Assembly (NCBI GenBank): GCA_037074615.1 | Contig: CM073535.1 | Location: 434,001 to 498,000 of the forward strand | Source: Leucaena leucocephala | Taxonomy: Eukaryota > Streptophyta > Magnoliopsida > Fabales > Fabaceae | Direction: 5' to 3' | DNA length: 64,000 nucleotides | In this document: piece by piece, positions 50,601-62,900 of the stretch | Position numbering within the stretch: position 1 is the stretch's first letter | Layout: the number at the start of each line of letters is the position of its first letter | Program-made: the position numbers and the translations under genes | Notes under the pieces: generated by a model | Told to the model about the DNA's origin: nothing | Seen by the model: the letters and a program-made list of their open reading frames with translations, nothing else | Database searches by the model: none

Positions 50601-52854
50601 GCACGGTGATTAAGTAAGCAATGTGAGAATATTAATGAAAGGAAATGCACAGGAAACCACGTAACTAAAAATATTCATAAAAAAAAGCAGAAAGGAGATT
50701 CATAACCAATATTACAGAATACTATAAATAAAAGAAAAAGAACCTGACAGTTAAAATAAATTATAGAAGACAGAAGCCTTCTAAGAGCATGCATTCACAG
50801 AATTAAATCCAGTCCAAGAGATAAGCAACTCACAGAACAAATTCCTCCAGGAGATCTCTAGATAAAGCTGCAATTAACCTGCAGAAACAAAGCTTTAAAA
50901 TCCACTAAGAAGTGAAAAATTAAACACTAGAAGATGGAAAGAGAGAGGCCTAAATAAAATAAGATCTGATCCGTCATCACTCAGGTCAAAGGTTACTTAA
51001 TTGAAGGAATCAGAAAATTAGGTATACACCAAATAGTAACTATTTTTGCAAGTAACTGGTATTTGTCAAAACATTTTTTATTATTATTATTAGGGTTAGA
51101 ATTTTTATGTTAGACTGTGTTGACATGTCGTTGGACAGAACTCATTCGAATCCTCTATAGCATACATATATACCCTAACCAAAATCATGTGGCCCAAACA
51201 GAATCCCTGGTCAATTGAACACCACATAAAGCTCTAAATAATTAATATTGCAAACTAGAGTCAGAGACAAACTAGTTGATAAAAAAGAAAAGATATTTGT
51301 CCTCTTAACATAAAATGATGCCTTGATCAAAATTTTAAAGAATGAAATCTGTAGTAGCCTTTCTATCATTAAACAAATCTGCATGCGCAACTGCACAAGA
51401 TGAGGCAATACATAAAAGGGATAGCAAACCTGAAAATCGGCTCCAGCGATAGTCTTGCTTTTAATTGCAATCTAGAAAGAAGTTTTGAGATTAAAGATTC
51501 CTTGTGCAACAGTACCAAGGGCAAGGTTTGTGTATAAGGCATGACTTCTTCATACAATGAGATGAAATCCTCAGCAGTATTCAACTCCTGTTTCATGATA
51601 ATTAACGTGAACAAAAAAATTCAAGCATGAACCAGAAAATCATGTGTTTGCACCAAAAATTAAAAGGGAAAATAATCAAGTTGACAGTATACTGATCTGG
51701 CAGATGTTCAGGGGAAAGGCGGAAAAGGAGAATATTCAGTTGCAAAAATTTTATGGAAAAAGGGGAATATATAATGTTGAAAGCATTTTCTCCCAAACAC
51801 ATTTTATCCGAAAGAGCATGTTTGCATGCAAGAAGAGACGAGTTCTAGTTCCACACCCAAGAAATCGTGATTCCTCAATCTGGTAAGGAAAGAGACACCC
51901 GTGGTCTGAAATTCCATGCTCCCCAAATATAAGAATCACTGATCCATCCTGAAGGAGGAGTGGTGAATCCACTATTTATCTAAACTAATAATGATCCAAT
52001 ACTAGTTTTTTATTCATTTAGTCGCCATATGAGTCCACTCTGCCAATTCCATGCACAGAACATAGGAGAAGTGAAATTCCATTCCATTCTCGTAAGAATT
52101 TTAAATTCGAACAAGAATGATCGTTCTATTCCCATTCCAATTCCACCTCTTAAGTATGCAATCGATAACAAAGTAGTGAAAAGCAGTACAATACTACAAT
52201 AGTTGCGTGCATCTAACAAAGCCAATAACTTTGCACGAAAAAATTTAAATATATCAGCTCTGTAATTGAAGCCATACCCTCCATTCTACCAGGCAGTCTC
52301 TAAAGAAGGAGGAACCCTCAGATGGCTCAGACTTGACCTTTTCAAGACTCCGATAGACGTTTATATCTATATCGTTTACTCTCTCGTGGAATGTCTTAAA
52401 CTGTACATCAAAGGAAGATATGTCAAACAGTTAATCCAAACAATGGGCAAGTAAAAACAAATTGAATAGAACAAAAGTAACCATATGAGAAATTCTTCTA
52501 ATAGAAGTGGCAGGTTCAATATTAAAGGACACAGAGCGAATAGATAATTCACCAAATCTCAGGAGAAAGAAATAATTAGATAATGGCATGAAAGTCACAA
52601 ACAAAAGCAGAGACCATTAATCTTCGTCTAACAAAAAGCTAACTTTTGCTCATGGCACATGAAGTTTTTGGGGTTCTAGCTCGCGCTGCCACCCTATATG
52701 AACCATTAACTAGATGGGAAAAAACTATCACCAGAAGCACCCACTGGAAAGAACATAGAGTGGACGGCACACCATGTGATTGATATGGAAAACTTACAAC
52801 AAAGCGGCGGCGACCAGGGGATTTGTTAAGAGACTTGACAGATGACGTTTCCAT
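35617..52854 (-). CDS. UTP20: UTP20 / DRIM, small-subunit processome component, 2,696 residues, 31 exons
   Basis: UTP20 is a giant HEAT/ARM-repeat scaffold of the U3 snoRNP (SSU processome) needed for 18S rRNA maturation in the nucleolus. Exons: 52798-52854, 52278-52400, 51430-51587, 50834-50878, 50506-50584, 50310-50383, 49375-49481, 48929-49111, 48133-48336, 47655-47871, 47496-47567, 47068-47405, 46538-46745, 46186-46432, 45764-46103, 45052-45232, 44799-44939, 44295-44556, 43709-44167, 42509-42972, 41847-41983, 41580-41761, 41113-41493, 40603-40728, 40155-40220, 38267-40080, 37893-38172, 37152-37382, 36416-36940, 36174-36306, 35617-35873. Every phase agrees and the sum is 8,091 bases with no internal stop. 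The DRIM region spans the middle, the 1,814-base exon codes residues 1618-2222, and the Lys/Arg-rich tail (KKLKAKRDKKK, NKKRKI) is as in yeast and human. Two introns use GC donors. Length matches the family (about 2,500-2,790). Confidence 0.96.
37579..37780 (+). repeat. 101-base tandem duplication in a UTP20 intron
   Basis: Two near-identical copies with a period of 101 bases (for example ACACCCTTCAGTC at 37601 and 37702), lying within the intron between 37383 and 37892. Differences cluster at the left end of each unit. Confidence 0.9.
38173..38266 (-). other. GC-AG intron 26 of UTP20
   Basis: The exon ends CTAAG and the intron starts GCAAGT (38261-38266). Only this cut gives A-N-L-R-Y-E-Y across the junction, as in UTP20 relatives; the nearby GT would create a stop at once. 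The intron is 94 bases. Confidence 0.8.
44741..44767 (+). repeat. Poly-C/poly-A run in UTP20 intron 17
   Basis: A run of about 11 C followed directly by about 13 A on the plus strand, between the exons at 44295-44556 and 44799-44939. Length is prone to slippage and sequencing error. Confidence 0.8.
48337..48928 (-). other. GC-AG intron 8 of UTP20
   Basis: The exon ends CCAAG and the intron starts GCAAGC (48923-48928), the usual context of GC donors. Joining to the acceptor CAG at 48337-48339 gives D-N-Q-E-P-S-T-V in frame; no GT donor nearby keeps the frame. Confidence 0.75.
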
Positions 52855-53398
52855 GTTTGAAGATGAAGGACAAGATGCGTACGTCTGAGTGCAGCGGCTG
52901 TGTAATGATTACTCAATAGAGGCGGTGCAGAGAGCAAAGGGAGAAAATAAACTGTGGTGGGCAGCTGTGACTAGTGCAACAGCGAATGAAAGAAAGGATT
53001 TTCAGATAGAAGTGATGATGTGAGAGCACTAGAGAGATGGTGTGAGCGAAGGCAGGGAAACAGCGTCTCGGGACGAAGAGAGGACGCGCCACTCTTGAGC
53101 GGCAATTCCGCCCCTGCACATAATATAAAGCACGAGCTGGGAACAGGTTTGAACCAGAAGACTTTTTTTTTTTTGTTTATTTAAAATTAATCTTCAGGGC
53201 CTTATGTTTTGTACAAATTTTATCGTTGGTTTGTTTGAATTGGACCCTTGTACTTTAATCTGTTAAACCCATTACTCCCTGGGCCTCTAACACCGTAATT
53301 ATAAGTTCGTCAGGGCGATTTGTAGTAAAGAGATTTTCATTAATAAATGCGGATTTTCATATATTCATGGCCGGGCACTTGTCTAGGGTTCAAGATAC

Positions 53399-53520
53399 TT
53401 GTACTCATCTTAATAATGCCTTGTTTGGTATGCTACAAGTTTGAGAAAGAAAATAAAAATACTCGTACTCACCACTAACACCTTGCTTGGTATGCTAAAA
53501 ATTTAAGAAAGGAAAAGAAA
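53399..53520 (+). repeat. Diverged tandem pair of about 60 bases
   Basis: Two adjacent units share GTACTCA, CCTTG-TTGGTATGCTA and AGAAAG-AAA in order, the first from about 53399 and the second from about 53464. Confidence 0.6.
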
Positions 53521-53625
53521 AATTGTGATTTTCCATTAATGAGACATGTTTGTGGGAAGGCATTTCCCCATGCGATGAAATTATTGGTATGAACCAGATT
53601 TCAGTTCCCGGCTAGAAAGCACTAA

Positions 53626-53853
53626 GGCCACGTTTGGTACATAGTATTAAGAAAGTTGGGATTGGCATTGGCATTGGGATTGGATATTTTAATATGTTTG
53701 GTATAATGGATTAAACAATACTTGGGATTGTCCAATATTACTTAGATGGGATTGTCCAATACCACTATCCTCCCTAGTATTGTCCAATCCCACTCTCAAT
53801 CTCAAACCCATTCCCTATCCATCAAAATGAAAGTCAATATACCAAATATAACC
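53626..53853. mobile_element. Tourist-like MITE, 228 bases
   Basis: The element starts GGCCACGTTTGGTA and ends TACCAAATATAACC, imperfect terminal inverted repeats, and is flanked by TAA at 53623-53625 and 53854-53856. It contains several copies of GGGATTG or CCAATCCC in both orientations. No coding capacity. Confidence 0.7.
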
Positions 53854-54105
53854 TAAAGATCAAGTTGGCCTTGGAATATAAATAAAAACATCGGATCTTT
53901 TCAATTATAATATTTATCAAATGTTACTATCAGAACTTTTTCATTGCATTCCATTCCATTCCATCGTTTCCTTTTATCACAGCCAATTCTTTTTACAAAC
54001 GATATATGAAATATTGAAATGTAAAATATACATACATACATACATATATCCTTGTGTTTATATTCTAAAATTTTGAAAATCGCCATATTTGAGTATTTGA
54101 CCCAC

Positions 54106-54175
54106 CATGTGGTGTAGTGCTATATGGTGCACATGCATGTCATGTGGTGTAGTGCTATATGGTGCACATGCATGT
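54106..54175 (+). repeat. Perfect 35-base tandem duplication
   Basis: Units 54106-54140 and 54141-54175 are identical, each beginning CATGTGGTGTAGTGC and ending GCACATGCATGT. The lack of any difference suggests a recent event. Confidence 0.95.
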
Positions 54176-56488
54176 GTCCGTGCTTTTTAACCGAAAACTT
54201 AGTTTTAAATTATATTTAATTAATAGAATAGAGCTTAATTTCGAACGAGGTTAAATTGGCAAATTCTTTTGTTGGCTGATGAAGCTAAATATGTATTTGA
54301 TTATTTAAATATGTATTTATATATTGGCTGTGCTGTTTAAAAAAAACATTGGTTCTCCTTATGACATGCATAAAAAATTTAATTTCCCTGCGACAGAATA
54401 ACATTACAAAACCTCTGCATTATCATTTAAATGTGGAAATATGTTATTTAGATGAAGTTAAGACTGTAAAGGTCAGAGGTCTCTTGGCAATCCTCTATCA
54501 ACCTAGTTGTCCTAAATTCATTGAAACGATTTCAACTAATAGAGTTCAATCCATGTTTGGAGGTTGATCGTCGAATAAAGGGTATTATTGGAAGCTCATA
54601 AGAAAATCAGTCATCTGTATAAATTCTGGTTCTGACAATTCCTAACCAAACATGTTGTAAATTTTTTGCGTGGTGTTATTTTGGGATGTTAAGGTGTACA
54701 CCAAAATGCGAGCGTGAACTAATAAAAATGTTAAGAAGAGGAGTCTTTAATTAATTGGCTGGTTTCAATTATATTTAAATGATTTCACTACATTAATATT
54801 TATTCTATAAATACTATTATAATTATCATAAAACATTCTCTCCTCAACGTTCATATATTTTATGCCTTATGTAACGTCGTAAGGCAGAAGTTAGGAAAAA
54901 TTAAGGTTAAACTACACTATATTCACTTTAATTACAGTTATATTCTTGCTATTTTATAAAAAAATTATTTAATTTTAATGCCACTTTTTAATTTATTGAG
55001 AAATTAAGAAATATCTTATAAGAACAAAATATGACTCTAATTACCATATCCACAACAACATATCAAATGTGTTTACATGACCTGGAGCTCGCAATTAATT
55101 ATAATTTTGACTTTTTACTCATAAATCTTATATATCAATTATGAATAGATTTATTCTCGTAATTATAATCATAAGTATATTTTTATAACAAATATATTCT
55201 CATATCACTAATGTCGACAGATTATTTTTATGGAAGTTTCCCGATACGAGCTCAATCGGTTGGGTTTATTTTTCCTTTCAATTGAGATTTGAATACTCAC
55301 GAATTTCTCTGATAACAAAAACTAAAATTAAAATTTAAAATGATTCGAGCTGTTGTACGGATTAAGTTGAGTTGAATGTAGGTAAAAGATTATTTCTTGT
55401 GAAAAGCATACCTCTATTTTCCCTGTTTTTATGCTTACTCCATCTCCATTACTTGACTATAACTGTGTGATTTAATCCACGTTTTCATAAATTAAATATG
55501 TAAAATAAGACCATGTATATAAATTTGTTAGACGAGAGATTTTGAGGGTTGAGAAAATTTGTATGGATTGAATTTTTTTAAAAAAATTAAAGAAGTAATG
55601 TTAAGTGCTGCTAATTAAAAGTTTTATTATCTTATTTTACTTTTTTTCTATTAAAATTTTATGGCTCTATTTTTTCAATTTTTTAAATATAATTTAAAAT
55701 TTTGTTCTCTCCCCCTTCTTTCTAAAGTCCAAGTCCCTTGTACCAAACCGTGCCTAAATAAAATAACAGCCTAATACCCTTCATAACATTATCAATATCC
55801 ATAAAAAGGTATCAGTTCCATCACCAGTAGATAACTTTTTTTTTTTTTTAACCTTTATAAGTTTTTATTTAGCTAGGTAAATATCGAGATGGACCTTCCC
55901 ACATTTATCTGTTATCTATTATTAGTTTTTAGTTTTTTTTAACATTGGCAACATGACCTATATTTCTAAGTCTTAGCCCTATAACCAAAACTCGCCGTCG
56001 AAGCCGAAGAGATACGGTCCTTTCAACCCCGTTTACTCCTTCGCCCCCTCTCTCTGGCGTCGACGCTATCCCATGGTTGGCTAGACAACATCGTCATTCT
56101 CCTCATTCCTGTAGCCTTCCCGTTTACCGATCTACTGGTGATTTGCAATCATCTACCGATTTCATCTTTTTTGAAGTTCTGTGCTGGGAAAAGTTTTTCC
56201 GTGTATTTTCATCCAAACCCGCGAAACCTCTTTACCATCTCATGATTTGGGCATTCCCCCCCCCCCCTATTTCATGGAATATCTTCATATTTAACACCAA
56301 CCTACAATGTTCTGTAGTTCTTTAGAAAGTTAGGCATAATCTCGACTTCCAGCTGTTTGAATTTGAGGGTTACTTGTGGGTCTGGTTGAAGGAGTTGAAT
56401 TGAACAACAGGTTTCTATCATTGATTTGGTTTTGGGCGCTTATTTTTAGTTTCTTACTAGAGTATTCATTCTGTCCAAACTGGGTTTT

Positions 56489-59400
56489 ATGGCGGATCGA
56501 AGTTCGGCGGTTGCCAAGCCGGTTTGGATGAAGCAAGCAGAGGAGGCGAAGCTGAAGAGTGAAGCCGATAAGGCTGCGGCAGCGAAAGCTGCTTTTGAAG
56601 CCACGTTCAAAGGGGCTAATAAGAATCGCGAAAAGGATACTGTTCCATCGGACAGCGAATCCGAGGAATCCGAGGACTCGGAGGACTTGGCTAATAAGCC
56701 AATTGGTCCCGTGGATCCTGCAAAGTGCACTGCAGCCGGTACAGGGATCGCGGGGGGAACAGCTTGTGCCCCATCCTCATTTATGGTGGTGACCAAGGAT
56801 GCTGATGGGAGGAAGATTTCTACGGGCGGTGCCCAGGTGAAGGTCAAAGTCTCCCCGGGATTGGGTGTTGGAGGGTCGGAGCAAGAGGGGATTGTCAAGG
56901 ATATGGGTGATGGAACGTATACAGTTACTTATGTTGTGCCAAAACGAGGGAACTATATGGTCAGCGTTGACTGTAATGGCAAGCCAATTTTGGGCAGTCC
57001 ATTCCCGGTATTTTTCAGTGCAGGTATCCCTGATTTCTCCTCCATCCTCGTTTCCCTATATCACTTTGCGCATACTTTGGGTTTGATTGCTGCTGTTTAG
57101 TAGGTCTACGAGTTAGCCTGCTTTCTACTTTATACATGTGGATAGAAATTGGGAGGGCATTCAAAGAGAGATATCGATGATAATGATTACAAGTATCCAA
57201 ATAAAAATGAATGACTAACTAGATGTGGACCCAGAAATTGTATAGACTGTGAGGCCTTATTGTGCATAGCTTATGAACAATGTGTCTTGTTATAGATTTT
57301 ATATTTTGTATTGATGAAAGATATTTTGCATATAGATGATAAACTTTTCTTTATTTGGGTAAGTATTGGTTTGCCCTTACTTGAACTGGGTCTCTATCCG
57401 TGCAATGCACCACAAATTCTTCATGTTTTTCCTTTTGGATATAAGAAGATTCCTTGCCGCATAAATTATCTCCTTAGGTTGATAGCATGTTCAAACTTGC
57501 CAATTTTCTGAACTTTAATTCGTTTCTCTGTAGGTAATAATAATGGAGGACTGCTGGGTTTAGCTCCTGCATCCAACTTTCCCAATCTGGTCAACCAGAC
57601 CATGCCCAACATGCCAAATTACTCTGGATCTGTTTCAGGTGCATTTCCTGGGTTATTGGGAATGATACCAGGTGTTGTTGCTGGGGCTTCCGGAGGAGCT
57701 ATTTTGCCAGGAATAGGGGCATCGCTGGGGGAAGTTTGTCGAGAATATCTCAATGGACAATGTGCAAAAATCGATTGTAAATTGAACCATCCCCCTCATA
57801 ATTTGCTCATGACTGCCTTAGCTGCAACAACCTCGATGGGGACACTTAGCCAAGCTCCTATGGCACCTTCTGCTGCTGCAATGGCAGCTGCTCAGGCAAT
57901 AGTTGCCGCCCAAGCCCTCCAAGCCCATGCAGCTCAGGTTCAAGCTCAGTCAGTAAAAGATTCTGCCGGTATGCCATATTTATTTTGTTTCCTATTGGTA
58001 ATATTCTAGTCATAGTTTGTTGGTTTTGCTTTTGCATTGACAAGATCTTTCCTTTCTTGTTATTATATGTATTTTTGTGTTTCTTTTTATTAATTTTTAT
58101 GGATGTTTTACAATTAATGATGCTCTTTTATTAGGTTCACCTGACAAGGCTGGGAAGGCTGAAACATTAAAGAAAACTCTTCAAGTTAGCAATCTCAGTC
58201 CACTTCTTACAGTGGACCAGCTGAAACAGCTCTTTGGCTTCTGTGGTACTGTTGTAGAATGTACAATCACTGATTCGAAGCATTTTGCCTATATAGAATA
58301 TTCAAAACCTGAAGAAGCAACAGCAGCTCTGGCATTGAATAACATAGATGTTGGGGGACGCCCTTTGAATGTTGAGATGGCAAAATCACTTCCTCAGAAG
58401 CCATCTCAATCGAATTCTTCACTGTCCTCATCTTCTCTTCCTTTGATGATGCAGCAAGCTGTTGCTATGCAACAGATGCAGTTCCAGCAAGCATTGCTCA
58501 TGCAACAAACTATAACTGCACAGCAAGCTGCTAACCAAGCAGCAACTATGAAATCTGCCACAGAGTTAGCGGCAGCCCGAGCTGCAGAAATAAGTAAGAA
58601 ATTGAAAGCTGATGGGCATGAGACTGCTGAAGAAAAAGATACAAAGCAGAAATCTAGGTCTGATAGCTCTGTCAATCTTCCAGTTTTTTTTTTTTGTTTA
58701 GAATAGCATGCTTTCTTTTAGGCATGGATATTTTTGGATATTTATTATTAATCATTGCTCATAACTTTTTCACAAATTTCTCATCCAAATCTGTAAAATG
58801 CAATTTTCATTTTTAGGTCACCTTCATCTTCTCGCGGTAGATCCCAATCAAAGTCTAGATCTCCTGTCAATCATCGGAGAAGGAGGAAATCTCGTTCTTT
58901 CTCACCTCACTATTCAAAGGATCGTAGGTCTAGGTCACCATTGAGGTCTCATCATTATTCAGTTTATGAAAGGGAACGGAGGCTTTATAGAGACAAATGG
59001 GAAAACAGTGATAGATATAGAAGACGGGATTCAGATAGATCACATGATCATCATTCATCTAGTTCAAGAAGAAACAGGAGCAGGAGTGTGAGTCCTCGTG
59101 CAAGGAAATCATATCGAGTTGATTCTGTTTCTCCTAAACGCAGAGAAAGTTCACCACATAGAGGAAGGAAGTCATCGCGTGCTAGTTCTGGCTCTCCAAG
59201 TCATTACAGAGGAACCAAGTCATCTCAAGTTGATGATGAGAGCAAGCTAAGAATGAGGAGACGTTCCAGGTCAAGATCTACTGAGGATAAGCATCGTTCT
59301 AGTGATAAAACAAATGGAAAATCTAAACATAGGGAGAGGAGGCAGTCAGTGGAACCAGAGCCTCATAGAAGAAGTCGGTCATCCCCAAGAAAGGGGGTTG

Positions 59401-60285
59401 AAAGTAGATCCAGGTCCAGGAGGAGGTCTCGGTCAAAATCTTTAGATAGCGATTACCATTCTCCTGAGAAGGTGGATGAATGCAGGAACAGAAGATCAAT
59501 GCATCGTGAAAAAAGGCATTCTAGATCTAGATCTGTGGAAAATAAGAGTCCAACTGATGAGAAAGAGAAAGAGAAAGAGAGCAGAAAACACCGCCATAAT
59601 AAAAGGGCTAGGTCAAAATCTGTTGAAGGAAAGCATCGGTTTAAAGTTAAATTGGTTGAAATCAAAGATAAGAAAGTAAAGCATCGCGATAGAAGGCGTT
59701 CAAGGTCAACATCAGTAGATCATAAGCATGACAAAGGAGTCACATCCCACGGAGATTTTGATGAGGGCAGTTTTGAACACACAAAATCCTACAAATCAAA
59801 ATCATCCAAGGGAAAGCATGGCTCTTATGGAAGGGAAGATGAAAGTTTAGGGCATCGAGCAGAATCCTTATCTAAGTCAGTGTCAGAAAATTGTCAGCAA
59901 TGTGATGGGAGTGGGTTATCGCCAGGGAGTCTCAAGGAGTATGAATTGAGAGACGCTATCCTATCTGGTTTTGGATCTGGGGAAGGTAAGCATCATTTAA
60001 GTGATCAGGAGAATGAACATAGTGATGAAAATTCAAAACTTCATGAAGCTGCCATGCAGGAAGTGATTATAGACGTGAAGAATTCAACAAACATGAGTGA
60101 TGTTCAGATACTGGTATTGTCAAATCAAAGCTGCAACTCAACAGTGCCAACTGAAAATGCAGGAGCAGAAGATAATCCAGGTATGAGATGTCCTTTCAAT
60201 TGTTGATGCTACTTGAGTGTTACAAGATCTGAGAATCATATATGTTGCAGGGGATCTAAGTGGAAAGGGAATGGGAACTGAATAA
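56489..60285 (+). CDS. IRR: RNA-binding SR-like protein with filamin repeat, CCCH finger, RRM and RS domain (IRR-like)
   Basis: Exons: 56489-57023, 57534-57968, 58135-58657, 58817-60180, 60251-60285, giving 963 residues with consistent phases. Residues about 1-90 are an acidic, helical leader. Residues 91-178 form a filamin/ABP280-type Ig repeat (GDGTYTVTYVVPKRGNY, ending GSPFPVFFSAG). About 245-265 holds a C-x7-C-x4-C-x3-H zinc finger (CREYLNGQC, CKLNH). About 335-405 is an RRM (LQVSNLSP for RNP2, FAYIEYS for RNP1), followed by a Gln/Ala-rich helix and an Arg-Ser/charged region from about 500 to 800. Arabidopsis has one protein of this odd layout, IRR (At3g23900 by my recollection), a nuclear splicing regulator acting in immune signalling. 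The domain order is seen; orthology is inferred. The last coding exon adds only 11 residues. Confidence 0.88.
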
Positions 60286-62900
60286 TATTAAGAACACTAA
60301 GCTTTGCGCACCAGGTAATGGAGGTAAATATAGAAAAAATTGATTGTGCTGGTAAGACTTATTAAAGCTCAGTTGCTTTTTGTGACTTTCAGGAGTAGGA
60401 CCTCAAAATGTTTTTGAAGATTCAACTTAGGTTTTGACGAGGAATAACTATGACAAAGGATCTGTATTATTGTATTTGTGATTCAGAAGTACTGGGAGAT
60501 AGAAGTAATTTAGTTTCTTCACCTAGAAATGTGGAGGAGAGCTGTTTCAACCTTGGTGTTTATGATTTCTGATATATATAGTATAATTCTTGAGAGAGCA
60601 TGACGTGGAATATGGTTATCTATGATTGAGGATTTCTGCATGAGGCAATGGCCATGGCTGCTGATCAGCCCACATTCTGATTTTGGGAGCTGAAGTTTCA
60701 TGAATAAGTTCTTTCCAAGGAGTAAACTGTTGCTTCTTAGGACAAGCTTATATCACATGGGAGATGCTTCCACTGTTTGATTTGGCCTTGGGAATATTTT
60801 ATGTGGGTTTTTATGGATGTCTTGGTCTATTTATTTTTTGCAGGTGGTTTTGGAACAGATCAGTGATAAAATTCCTGAACCAGTTGACAGGGTTCAAGGT
60901 TTCAAGAAGTGTCCTGCTTTTGCGATATCCCAAGATCTCAACCATGCAGAACATATAACATTGCTTGTTTACTGCTTGGTTGATGTATGTTTAATTGTTA
61001 TTTTATTAAATATACTATTCTTCTTTTTATTCAATGTATGGTCATATTACAATGTTATGATCTTGACATGTATTTATTGATTTTAGAATGTGATGGAATC
61101 TGAAATTCTATAGCTTACGTCATTCAGTAATTATATTAGTTAGCGATTAAACCGTTTTAACTATTAATCTTCATTTGACTCATCCAAAGCTTGGCGGGCT
61201 TAAATTAGCGTTTCTATAATGTGTAAAGTTGAAACTTATACATAAGCTACCTTGCCCATTTTCTTGTTGGTATTGGTATTTTATGTTTAGGTTCTGTGCC
61301 CTTTGGGGAATTTACTTGTTATATGATGCAAGAGTCCTTCTTTAATATTGGCAACCATAGGATCCCTTTCATTTACTCCAAACAAATGCAGGTTATATTC
61401 AAGTGAACTCAGTTGGAGCTTTTTGATATACAATTTTGCTGGGTTGATTTTCTCTTGTGTAAATGAAGGTATGATAGATTCTGGTGCTCTTGGCTTAGAG
61501 CATATATCTCTGTGTTTTTCCTTTTTCTGTCAAGCGCTGAAAGTAGTTGAAGTTCTGAATCTACGTAGTCTGCCTTTAGTACTGTTACTCTCAGTATTGT
61601 TTGCCAGTACTTTCACCATCATCTGGTTCCTTATGTTGTCCTGCATCTGTTTCTTTTTCTTTCTTTTCTTTTTTCCCCCATTTTTTTTCCTTTTTTCTTT
61701 CTTCCCAAGAAATTGCCATAATAGGTAAAGCTATCACACAAGGTCAAGTGAAACCAGATGTTGCTGCAATGAGTTACATCATGTTGCTTGTCAGCAAATT
61801 GGCTGTTACACATTACTTTAAGTAAATGGGAAATGGAAATGTTGATTTTGACAGGTAATTCTCCATGAAACTATTTGGGCTTGAGTTCTACTAGTTGTGT
61901 AGGAACCTATTTAATCCCAATTACCAATAACATCTGTATTCAAACATTCCTCCTTTAGCTTGATATTGTCAGCTTTTTACATAATTCATTAATTATTTAT
62001 GCTGTTCTACTCAAATTAATGGTTTGTTTTATACACTAAATTTTAGTTTTGGTTGCATATTGGTGGTATCAGACAGTGTCACCTCGATGATTTCAACACT
62101 TTTTAACAATTACTGTTTTTCCCACTTCCTTTGAAAACAAATGAGAAATAAAAAAGAAATGGAAGGAAGGAAGGAAAACGAAATTGTTTCAATGACATCT
62201 GAAATTTCCCCCTTTTATCTTTTGTGCTTTGGTCCTACCCTCCCGTTTCTTGTTTTTCCTTTTTTGGTTTAGGGTAAGCTGTTGATATGAATGATCTTGA
62301 GAGCAGCTGCAGTGAAATCTAATTGTTTTTACCTCCTTTTTTTTTTAATGTTCTTCTCTGTCTAATAACCAGATATTTTTTGTTGCTGAGAAGTGACCGC
62401 CTATGCTGATTGTATGTCTCCTAAGATGGCAATCAGATTAAGCTTTTATCAATCAATAAGATTTTGTTGTCAGCTCTAGAGAATAGAGAGTTGCGTTAAA
62501 GAGATTGAAGGCTGAGAACGGCCAGCATAAATAAATAACTTTTATAGTAGTTTAGCCCCACATCATACAATCAACTTTTATAGTGTTCGTTCGAAGTCTC
62601 TTAGGAGGACCCAAATGGCCATTGCCAGGGTGTATTGTTTGCTTGCTATTGTGGAAAGGGAGATGGCTCGTTTAGTGTATGGTTTAATGGCCTTTGTTGG
62701 GGGGCATTAGATCGGTTACGCTGGTGCTTGCATCTATGAAAGCTTCTTCTCTTGGGACAAACATGTCAAGTTGTGGAGTTCATATGTTTTTTCGGAGAAT
62801 TTTGGTATAGAAATGAAAACTGATGCTTGTGGATGGGTGATTTATTTTATTATATGGTACGGCGTGATAATCGGAAAGGTATTAAAATTTAAATTACGGT
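60286..62900 (+). other. Long 3' flank of the IRR-like gene, possibly spliced untranslated region
   Basis: No convincing protein gene. Pyrimidine tracts followed by AG (for example before 60845 and at 61640-61710) and donor-like GTAAA sites suggest alternative 3' exons or introns in the untranslated region, but nothing fixes them. Frames of 60-126 codons here are T-rich (Phe/Leu/Ser-rich products) and look like chance. Confidence 0.35.

Larger units (their letters stand above)
52855..56060. other. Spacer between UTP20 and the RS-domain gene, rich in small repeats
   Basis: The left 250 bases are the likely UTP20 leader and core promoter. TGGGCC at 53280-53285 matches the site II element common upstream of ribosome-biogenesis genes, though a single copy is weak. 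Then follow a diverged tandem pair (53399-53520), a Tourist-like MITE, a 35-base perfect tandem repeat, and about 1.8 kb of AT-rich DNA without genes. Confidence 0.5.

Noticed and set aside
56446..56898. 150-codon minus-strand frame over the first exon of the IRR-like gene
   Set aside because: It is antisense to a GC-richer coding exon with clear filamin-repeat content on the plus strand.
60764..61825. Frames of 60-126 codons downstream of the IRR-like gene
   Set aside because: They are T-rich, have no recognisable domains and fit untranslated or intronic sequence better.
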